A DNA stretch of 64,000 nt from Litsea cubeba. Taxonomy: Eukaryota > Streptophyta > Magnoliopsida > Laurales > Lauraceae. The position numbers were made by a program, and so were the translations under genes. The stretch is taken from NCBI GenBank assembly GCA_012931725.1, contig CM022952.1:61235088-61299087 (forward strand). The letters are read 5' to 3'. This document shows, piece after piece, positions 54,825 through 64,000 of this stretch. Numbering within the stretch: position 1 is the stretch's first letter; every line of letters starts with the position of its first letter. The notes below the pieces were generated by a model. That model did no database searches. It was not told the origin of the DNA and saw nothing but the letters and a program-made list of their open reading frames with translations.

Positions 54825-57611
54825 GAGACTTTATGAAATAATGGACATAAGTCTGAATAAAAATGCTGGAATTCCTGCACCGTACAATCTGGCCCATGAC
54901 ACAGGTCCACTCTCCAAATTTTTATAATTTCTACAGAACTCCAATTAGTCTAAAATCTTTATGAGACTTAATGGACCCAAATAGGAGTCTCCTGTAAATT
55001 TCTCATGAATTTTGGATTAACATAACCCTTCTTGATTATGCACAAAAGGCCAAGTTAACCTGCAGGATTTTCTGCACTGCAGAATTTGGTCCATGACCGG
55101 GGTCCACTGTCTGAATTTTGGTAAATTCTATAAAGCTCCAATTAATCTGAAATTATTATGGGAATTAATGGACCCAAAGGGGAAGCTCATGTGATTTTTT
55201 ATGGATTTTCAATGAAAAGACACTGTTGTGGTTATTTGCACAAATCCTAGTTAACATGCTGAGTTTTCTGCAGTGCAGAGTTCATGATTCAGGCCCGCTG
55301 TCTGATTTTTAATAATTTCTTGAAAAATCGAAATCAGTTGGAACCAAATCTCACTGAAAGAAAACTGGATGAGAGTATTCATAAAAATTAGTGAGTTTTT
55401 ATTCAAATTAGAAATCATTGAATCAGGGATTTGAAAACAGTGTACATGTTTTCAAAATCTGCTGCAGTGTGATTTACATGCTTTGACTGGTTAAGAGATT
55501 CTAAACTTGGGTTCAGTAGTGTCTTATCATAGCCCCAAATAAACAAGATTTCAACATGAGACATAGCATAAAATCACTGCAAATCCGATTGAGATGATGA
55601 CTAAAGGTATAATCAATCATTGCATGCAATAAAGGAATTCCTATCATCAAATTGCAATCCCAAAGAAAAGTCAAGCACTGTTTATATATTCTCATTCAGC
55701 TAAAAAATAAATAAATGAAAATACTAGAAAATGATGAAAAATAAATAAATAAATAAAGTAAAAAGGGGTTGGGTGCCAATATTCATTGAGGGGGATCAAC
55801 TCTGTTCACCGGATACCCTCCTCGAATCCCTTGGCGGGGAAAGGGTAGGCTTTATTTGAAAACATGCATGTAAGGGTGCTTGAAAAAGGGTCAAAAGCAC
55901 ATGCGACATGATGCTCAAAATGAAAGCCTAGGTGCCCACTACAACGTTGGTCTAAAGATGGGAGGACTAAGGCGCCCGGTCGATCTAGGGAAAGATCACC
56001 TAGAGAAGTGGGCTATCATCCGTCAGGCCCATCTTAAAACCAACAATCGCTTAGGGCACATTTGGGGATGGATACACACTAAGCTAACCTAACTTAGGAG
56101 AGAGTGATGGGCCTGTGTGCCACTGCCAATCATAGGAAGTCCGCTAGGAGGGTATTGCCGTAAGGCCTAGGGAGTCGCGTAGAAGGGTGGATGATGTCAC
56201 GGTCACTAACACCTAAGGGTCGGTGTTACTTAGTGCATTAAAGCAATAATGAAAGCATGGGTGGAAGATGGTTTTGAAAATATAGCCTACTCTAATAGCA
56301 TGAAACTCAATGTTGAAAATTGGCGGAGGTTGAATGAAGAAAACAAATGCAAAATGTTTTTCTTGATTTTTGGGATTTTTTGATTTTTTTGGATTTTTGA
56401 AAATTGGCTAGAGGGGCCTAAATAGGGGTATGCATGGAACCTAATCTAACCGTTCATCCCTTTTTACATTGGAGCGCATGGATGGGCTGACCCCATGAAA
56501 GGTCCAGCCCGTCTACTGCCACTCTCCTAGTCCCTAAGGATCTAGATCAGATGGAGGGGATAAGAATGCAAATGATAGACACAATGAGTGTAATGGATGC
56601 TTGAACAAGCAATTCAAACAAATGTATTAAGATGATGAATGATGGATGCGCACAATAGTTGCAATTGGAGATCCAAAATGTACCCTATTAATATGATAAT
56701 AAATTATTGATGAATGTGTAACTGAATGGCAGCCTAAAAAAAATGTACACAATTAAATGAACCTAGTACAAATAAACTAAGATGAATCAAACTAAGGTAG
56801 TAATAGAAAGATCTCACCAATTTGATGCTAGAGTCCCGAATCGGACCAATATTGAGACCTTGTAGGTATTCTTTTCTTATCTTTTTGTGGGACTTGGATC
56901 GCCTTTTACAGTGAGTCCCAAAGCTGGGCTGTAAGTTGTATAGTGCAAGTGGGCTGAGATGGGTTTTGGCTCGGGTTGAATGGGTCAGTAAAGTGGGTTC
57001 AAGTATGATGATTGGCTAGGTTGTAGTTAGGGTTGGCTGGTCCAATGGGTTTGTTGGGTTAAGAAATGGGTTGAACAGGTGAGTCACTGGCTGGGTTAAA
57101 TATTTGGATCAATTGGCTGATGGGTTGAATTTGTGTAAGTGGGTTATGGAATAGTTTAAAAGGTCTATTTGGAGGGCAGGTGGTGTGGCCCGCGGTTTTG
57201 TCTGAGTTGGGTTGGTGAGATGAGGGGTGATGATAGGATGGGGATGAAGATGACGCAGGGGGCTGTTGTGGTGGTATTGGTTTGATGAAGATGGGTCCTG
57301 CAGGTGAGATGATTGGTGAGGTGGAGGTGTACCAGGTGCTATGTGCAGGGGACTGATGGGATCGAGAGGGAGGTGAGGCTAAGGGAAGAGATGGTGAGGC
57401 CGAAGGGATGTGCAGGGGGTGCGTGGATTGCAGGAAGGAGGGAGAAAAGAAAGGAGAGAAGGAGGAGAGAGATAGTGTGTGCAGAGAAAGTGCAGCAGTG
57501 AGAGATTGGTGCGGTGAGTGTAGGGTGTGGGTGCAGTACAGGAGAGAGAGGAAGAGCAGCAAAGTGGGTAGTTGTGAGGGAGAGAAGAAGAAGAAGAAGA
57601 AAGGACGGTGA
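54825..57611 (-). mobile_element. 5' LTR of the Tat-like element, outer part (cut)
   Basis: Aligns with 18015 to about 20790 of the 3' LTR. It begins with the second GAGAC copy. It ends at 57611 where the gypsy-type LTR is inserted; the missing 1.6 kb or so should continue beyond the window. A 70-codon frame at 55880-56092 is also present in the other copy (19068-19280), but this is expected for an LTR duplicate. Confidence 0.82.
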
Positions 57612-60600
57612 TGTAAGACCCCGGCCCCCAGTTCTTTTCTTTAGTATTGTTTTAATCATGATTTAGCTTTTTAAGCGAGATTAGAGTTGATTTGACTTTG
57701 TCTTTGAGTTTGACTAGATTTTTCATAGCTTTGGAGATTTTGAAGACCTTTGACCTTAGTTTGACCCGGCTTTTGTAAAATGTATTTTTATGAGAAATTA
57801 CTCTTGATTTCTAAAAATTCCAAATTTGGTTTATTTTGACTATTCTCATTAAGTTTAACAACTTTCATGTTTTGACCATTTTGATTTAAAGCTCAGAAAT
57901 TGCATTTTTCGAGAAAAAGGGGCAAAAATGACATTTTCACTAAATCTGTACTTGAATTTCGAAAATCGAATTTGGGGAAAATATACTTTTTGGAAAGTAA
58001 ATATTTCGTTGATCGATTTTTTTTTCTTCGTCGATCTCATTCGGGACCCTCAAATGTTAGTTTCAGCCCTTTGTAATGTTGGGGCCCATGGGGCCCAGCC
58101 CACTTTACTCTTTATAAAGCCAATGTGTTCTTCTTCTTCCCCATTCTTTCATTTTCCTGCAACAAAGAGTGGAGCCTAGGGTTTTCTCCCAGCACTTTCT
58201 CTCTCCTCTTTGAAACCTCTCTTCTTGAATGCTAATTGGAGGATTGATCTCCTATTCCTCTTCTCCCCTCTCTTGGCTTTCCAAGGATGCCATTTTCAAA
58301 GGATTTGAGCTGGGACAACTTCTCTTTTTCAAGCTTTCTTCTTGTTTGAAGCTTCAAAATGGTTAGCAATGGATTTCTTTCTTCAAATCTTGGTTTTCCA
58401 AACCATTTAGAATGTTTTTGTCATCCATGCAAAGAGATTCATGGAGGTTTTGCAAAGGATTGATTTTCTAGGGTTTTCTTTTGGATATTTTTTTGGGGCT
58501 TTTGTAGATTGAAGACTTTGGACCCTTGAGAGACCTTCTTGTTGTGATTTGATCTTCATTTTGGTCAAGGCAAGTTAATATTTCAGCTAATATGTGATTT
58601 GTTTAATGTGAATGGTTCTATGAATTTCTTCTTCTTATGTTTCTTCACCATTTCATGTCATGATTTTATCTTAATGTTTATGAAATGTTTTATACTAATC
58701 TTCTTTGAAATGTTGACTTGAGATGTTTTATGTTCTTGGATTCATCTCCCTTGAATCAGCTCTTTATGTTCCAAGAATTTTGGAATCCTCTTGAATGTAG
58801 AAAATTGTTTGATTTTCTATCTATTGGATAATCAATGGAATGATTTAGTGTATATGGATGATTTAGTGGAGTTTGATAAGGTTATTAAAGGCTCAAATTC
58901 ATATTGAAATCATTGTAGATGAGGAAGGAGGAGAAAAATCACAAAAAGGGGCTGAATAGTGCAAATTCTGCACTCGACCCGGACTGGGACAGAGCCCAGT
59001 CCGCTCGAGCGACCCAGTGGGCCGCTCGAGCGGACCAGGTTCTGTCTGGGCCTCGCTTGAACGGACCCTGGGTCGCTCGAGCGAGCCCAACCTGTCCAGG
59101 GCCCATTTTCTGGGCTACTTATAGACTGTTTTTCTGATTCTTTTTGGGCCTGTTTGGACTGTTTTGTGGGTCATTCCTAGACCTGTTTTAGGCCCATTTC
59201 ATCCCATCTCTCCTATTTGTTTTGAGGCCCGTAAATTTCCTTATAATGTTTAGAAGCCCATTAATGAGTTTTGATAAATTATAATACTTTGGAATGTGTA
59301 AATTGAATGGGAGAGATGAGAGAAAGAATTGATAGGAATTTTACCCGGGAATTTTATTAGTCTTAATGCATACTTTGTAACTTAAATAGTTGTGGATTTT
59401 CATTGGCACCAAACATATAATTATAAATCAACATTTAAGGATTTAATTGTGCATTGAGATATCCCTCGGTGAACCATTAAATCATTATACACTATTCCAT
59501 TCCATTTCAAGTTAGAAAATGTATATGTATTCTTCGGTAAATTAATTTGAAAGGATTTAAGTGATTCATCACGTTTGAAAGCATCGGTGATTCGAAATAG
59601 AATCTAGTGGTTTTCCATGTTCGAAAGGATCGATTGTATGATTTTTATACAAATTACTTTGATGGGTATTTGATTGGTTTACCGTGGAAATTCGTATGTT
59701 TTCTACGAATCGATTTGGAAAGAGATTTGAGTGGTTCGCCACATTCGGAAATATATCGATAAGGCTACTCATCAGATTTGTTAGTATATTTAGCGTGTGT
59801 TTGTTCAGGAGTAGTCCTTTTATCGATTTAAGAAATGAATTATTATGATTTGATTTGTATCGGTTCAGGTTTTAAAAATTAAAGGCACCACTAAGCTTAG
59901 GTCACCTTGTTAGGCTGATCACCTGGCTTGGGATCTTTAAATTTGTCCGCCAGCTGCAGCTTGGATTCTGTCTGTACCGACCATGGCAACGGTTCTGTTT
60001 CCGGTCCCACGTGTAGTGGCTACGGTTCTGTTTGATAACGACTTTGTTCGTTCCGGTCCCACGAGTAGTGGCTACGGTTCTGTCTGCTCTTGTTACTTCG
60101 GTAATAGGAGAATATAGCTATATGTGGTTTGCCAATGTTTTATCCGCTTGATATTTTGTCTTATGATCCTTGTTTGTTCCAGCTTATTGTAGTCTTTGGA
60201 TTTGTTAATGTCCAAGACAACGATCTTTTATCTTATTGTATCTATTATTCAGGATTTTAAATGTATTTCCAATTATTAAATGTTTTACGTAATCTATTCT
60301 CTTTTTAAGATATCTATGTTTCAGCTATGGTTCATTTATCTGCTTTGATATTTATGTTCAGTCTTTCAACCGTTTTATCATGATTTATTACTATTATTGT
60401 TTAGACTCTTTAAATGGATTTACAATTATTACATAAGGTTTTATAAATGCCCATTACCATATTACTTGTTTATTTGCTTGCCAGACCGTCGTGTCTGACC
60501 CTGTTCGTTTGGTGCCAGATTTCCCTCCTACTGCTTTTAGGTGTTTGATCGGAGGAGGCAGTTGAGCCGCCGGTCTGACGTGAGAGGCCACCCATTGATA

Positions 60601-61041
60601 TCATCTAGATGTCAAGTTTGGCACCGGAGTTCGTATCTAAATATTGGGGGTAGTATTTCTATTTAGTGGAAATATTATTTTTGTATGGCTCTGTTAGCCT
60701 TTTTCACTGGGCTGTAATTAAGACACTTGTTAATTGTAATTTGAATATGTGGGAAATAAATAGTCCTATTACTACCAGCTCAGCATTTTACGATTTATAA
60801 TTTGTACCAGTCTGCTCATTTGATGGCTTTATGATATTGGTTGAGTGCGACACGGAATCCGATGGCCACGGGCTCCGAGTCGCAGCGCCATGTTTAGCTT
60901 CCGCAAAATATTCAGGATGTGATGGGATTTTATTATCTTCATTCACGCGGATCTTGGGAAATATAGCAAAAGTTTTAATTAATCCAAAAATTTCGCATCC
61001 CGAGGTCGGATCACTGCAGGGCCCGGTTTCGAGGTGTGACA
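57612..61041 (+). mobile_element. 5' LTR of the gypsy-type element
   Basis: 3430 bp from TGTAAGACCCCGG to GAGGTGTGACA. It contains a TATA box (58113), a CT-rich leader with CCCAGCACTTTCTCTC, the GCTCGAGCGACCC cluster (58990-59090) and a repeated GGTCCCACGTGTAGTGGCTA-type phrase (about 60003-60080). It is homologous over its first 2 kb to 9226-11302. Confidence 0.85.
58113..58118 (+). promoter_or_regulatory. LTR TATA box
   Basis: TATAAA lies about 500 bp into the LTR, just before the CT-rich leader. Confidence 0.55.
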
Positions 61042-61045
61042 AGTT

Positions 61046-61060
61046 TGGTATCAGAGTTGG
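61046..61060 (+). other. Primer-binding site, initiator tRNA-Met type
   Basis: TGGTATCAGAGTTGG starts four bases after the LTR end. The first 11 bases match the tRNA complement, then it diverges. Confidence 0.8.
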
Positions 61061-63988
61061 TTAGTTTCTAGGAAATAAAACACTCTAGAGACATTAAGAC
61101 AAGTGGTGAGGATCCGTTAGATTGTGTCGATTTGTTTTCTCTTGTCTTTGTTTCTTTGAATTTGAGTCCACTTTTCTTTTAGTTCGGGAGACTTTTAATG
61201 TCTTTTCTGTTGTTCTTGTTGTTAGGGAATTTGGACAACCAAATTTTCTCTTTCGTGGGGGAGAATTTAAAACCTCCACACCCACATTTAGTGTCTTTTG
61301 CTCGTGTTCGCGTCGGAGATTGGAAACATTGTGGATTTAGTTTGTTGTTTTTGGAAAACATCAGCAGACTTTCAGCCTTCAGCATCTCCATTGTGATTCA
61401 TGAGAGAAGATGTGTACATTTGTTTGCCAGAGAAGAACATGAATAATACATGAAGACCCCCTTTTAGTTAATCGGAGATCGTCATGCAGCATGCCAAGGT
61501 AAGTAAGTGAGGAATATTTGGGAGAACTTGGACCGACTTCCTGAGACGAAGGGTTACAAAAGACATTTTGGTTGACTGATTTTATGAAGGGAGAAGTGAT
61601 TCTTAGTTAGTAAGACTAGAAGTTAGTGCCAGAAACTCAGGGATTTCCTGGATTCAATGAGCCTTGTCATAGTTTTGGCTGAGAATTTTCATGACTTGTA
61701 GCTTAGCCAGTGTAGTTGATTCGGCGGTAATACCAAGTGGATGGGCTAGTTGTAGTCAAGACAATTTTCGGCAACAGAGGAAACCTTGTGGATTTTACCG
61801 ACTTACAGGGTATTGGATTGGACAACGTGTAGATGCAAGTGAATCAACTGATTGGGATGCATGCTAATGGATTTATGTTTCTTCTTTAAGGCTTATTTTT
61901 GAAATAACTATGTCATTCTACTCTTTTTCATGAGTTACATAATTTTGTTTTTTATAAGGTTTTGTGTTTCAGATTTTTGTTTAACTTCTACAGGATTTTA
62001 TGTTCATGTTATATGGAAAGAAATCTCTGATCAGGGATTGTTTTATAGCTGAACTTTAAATCTGAAATTTCTGCACTGTTTTAATGATCAAACAGGTTCA
62101 AATTTCTATAGGATTTTTATGAACGAATGAGTTCAGGTCTCAGCAAGATTTTTATATACAAATGGGTTCAAATTTCTGCAGGATTTTTATGAACAAATGA
62201 GTTCAGATTTCAACAAGGTTTAGTGTTTAATTAACACTCAGATTTTAGCAAAGTTTAATGTATAGTCATACTATATGAATTTGATTTATTTTTGAAATCC
62301 TGATTTGAAATTGTTGAGTGTTTCAATGATTTGTTTGGTTATGAAAATATGAATTTCAAAATGAATAATGTTGTTTCATACTCAAACTTTGATAAACTAT
62401 GATTATTTAAGCTTTATTTGATAATTAGGAGGTTCAGTTTCTACTATGTTTTAAAATGATGAAATTCAACTAAGTGACTATTTAGTCATTATGTTTAAAA
62501 TTTTAAGATTTGTTTGCATTGAATGGAATGAGTTGTATTGGCTTATGGTTGGAGTTTGGAAATGTATGGAATTGAAGGGTTGATGGATGTAAGGAGGTGT
62601 ATTGGTTCAGTTGGAAACAAATTTATATTTTTGAGGTAGTGAGCAGAACTTTAGACATAATATTCAGATGAGGCTGTGGCAATTGTTCTTACAGGAAAGG
62701 TAGGGTATAAGGCATAAACAGAAGATTGAGCAGACTCCAGATTGTGAAAAATTTCAATCAAGCACCATTCAAGAAAATGACTCTACCCACACTTTTGTAA
62801 GGATTTAGTTAATTGGTGAACCTTAGAGGACAAACTAAAAGTGGTGGAATTGCTTGGAGACTTGGATTGAAAGTTTCAGCTTATCAGGGAATGATGCCAG
62901 CTTGGCAGGTTTATTTTGTTGATGACACAGTATCAAGTAGAAGATCAAGAACAACAAGCAGATAGAATCAGAGTGAGCATGGACTTCTGAGTACAGTGGA
63001 GAAAGACTTGAACTTTACGATTTTAAACACACCCATGTTGGGTTTCTAAGTTCAGTTATGCTTGTCTGAAGTAGAAGACTTGAAGAGTGAAATCTGAAGA
63101 GGCAAGCCATGCGAAGTTTCGACACAGAACAGCTCAGTAGGATTATGGCAGTTTAACATCTGGTTTATAGCAGTGTGACATCTGGGTTGTAGCAGACCAA
63201 GTCAGAGACAGGAGACCTATAGAATTTGGAGTTTGTGATTTCAGAACGAAGAAGGATTGACGATATACTTGGAGGCTAGAAGCTGATGATGCATTCGAGG
63301 AGCCAACAGATTTCTAAGTCACTCACTTCGAAGTTAACATGCTGACATGAGATGCTTGCGTTGATAGCTTTGATGGAGATGATGGATTTGTTTCAGGATT
63401 CCGAATCACAGTGGATGAAGAGACTATCACTTGGTAGGATTTCAATTTCACTAATTCCTCGAAGACAAGAAAAGATAGAAGAGTTTCAAGCCAAAATCTG
63501 AATGGTACAGTATAAGTAGGTATATGGAATCCCAGAAATTTTCGAAGTAGAGATTATTTCAGAGAAAGCATGTCAACGATCACATCTTCGTACAAGCGTC
63601 AGGAGCACCGTGTACAGTTTTGTAGGGCTTAAGGCACAGAATTCCAAGCTGATAGAAAGAGACAAAACTTGCAGCTTCTTGGACCGACAGTGACGGACAA
63701 GGTAGGTAAAAGAAATGATCCAGTACAGGAACGACAGATGACACCAGGGATGATTAGAAGAATTGTTGAACACTAGTTTGGTCAGAGGAGTACATTTTTT
63801 AGCAGATATGTGGAACAGTGTAAAGCCTTCAACCGAATCAGAATGTGGTTGCCGGTGCATCTCAACATCATGTTTAATCAGGGGACATCTCAGTTGCCGA
63901 GGTTCAGCGAGGGTGTCAGTGTTGTTTGTAGTCTTTTGGGTTTTTGATTTTTATTTGGTTTAGACCATTTGGAGGACTGAATGGGTTC
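61061..63988 (+). other. Internal region of the gypsy-type element, non-coding
   Basis: Frames are short on both strands and none shows a retroelement motif. At 62095-62240 a phrase of the type CAGGTTTAGTTTTTATGAACAAATGGGTTCA recurs in diverged form about three times. Confidence 0.55.
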
Positions 63989-63989
63989 T

Positions 63990-64000
63990 AAGGGGGGGAG
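63990..64000 (+). other. Polypurine tract at the window edge
   Basis: AAGGGGGGGAG ends the window. In the gypsy remnant at 3856-3874 the same kind of tract (G-run, then AGGAA) directly precedes the LTR start. Confidence 0.7.

Larger units (their letters stand above)
17519..57611 (-). mobile_element. Tat/Ogre-like non-autonomous LTR retrotransposon, nested host element
   Basis: On the minus strand the order is: 5' LTR (57611 to 54825 and 37450 to 36949, split by an insertion), primer site (36945-36928), a large repetitive frame (36177 to 24655, split by an insertion), an untranslated tail (24654-22408), polypurine tract, and 3' LTR (22407-17519). The long LTR, about 4.9 kb in the 3' copy, and the tRNA-Arg-type primer site point to the Tat/Ogre group of Ty3/gypsy. 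No protease, RT, RNase H or integrase motif was seen, so it is probably non-autonomous. The outer part of the 5' LTR is displaced by the gypsy insertion at 57612 and should lie beyond the window. The two LTR copies differ at many sites, so this insertion is older than those nested in it. Confidence 0.75.
57612..64000 (+). mobile_element. Gypsy-type LTR element without gag-pol (3' LTR outside the window)
   Basis: 5' LTR (57612-61041), tRNA-Met-type primer site (61046) and a 2.96-kb internal region with no gag, protease, RT or integrase motif, ending in a purine tract at the last bases of the window. This is the plan of a large non-autonomous LTR element (LARD type). The candidate target duplication on the left is GGTGA (57607-57611), but its partner is outside the window. 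Confidence 0.75.

Overview
This window looks like the repeat-rich, non-genic part of an angiosperm nuclear genome. The evidence is plant-type Ty1/copia (SIRE-like) and Ty3/gypsy LTR retrotransposons, primer-binding sites of the plant initiator-tRNA-Met type, a CACTA-type DNA transposon end, and one fragment of a plant UDP-glycosyltransferase gene. I see no intact host gene, no tRNA or rRNA gene, no CRISPR array and no organelle insert. The only long intact coding region is a retrotransposon polyprotein at 47363-52213.

Layout. 1-7394: a CACTA-like terminus with a hairpin array (774-1745), a 171-bp tandem repeat (about 2085-3680), the 3' tail and LTR start of a gypsy element (3682-4110), simple repeats, and a truncated glycosyltransferase (6202-6484). 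7395-12124: a copia element with target duplication GTCTT/GTTTT. Its inside and half of its 3' LTR were replaced by a truncated gypsy LTR. 12679-13554: a small element with inverted repeats of about 100 bp. 13780-17518: a gypsy-type LTR remnant, then the 3' LTR and decayed pol of a minus-strand copia element.

17519 to beyond the window is one nested complex. A minus-strand, probably non-autonomous Tat/Ogre-like element has an LTR of about 4.9 kb at 17519-22407, a tRNA-Arg-type primer site, and a large repetitive open frame without recognisable reverse transcriptase. Three later elements sit inside it: (i) a minus-strand, pol-less SIRE-like element (26317-33965, duplication CTAGC) that splits the large frame; (ii) a plus-strand SIRE-type compound element (37451-54824, duplication GAGAC) made of two internal domains and six LTR or chimeric LTR units; (iii) a plus-strand gypsy-type element without gag-pol (from 57612), whose polypurine tract ends at the last bases of the window. 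Both (ii) and (iii) lie in the 5' LTR of the Tat-like host element.

The most unusual features are the compound SIRE array with three chimeric LTR units that share identical breakpoints, the repeat-built protein of the Tat-like element, and clusters of GTCGAC or CTCGAG palindromes in LTRs of unrelated families. Lineage names (SIRE, Tat/Ogre, CACTA) come from motifs and knowledge of the families, not from a database search.
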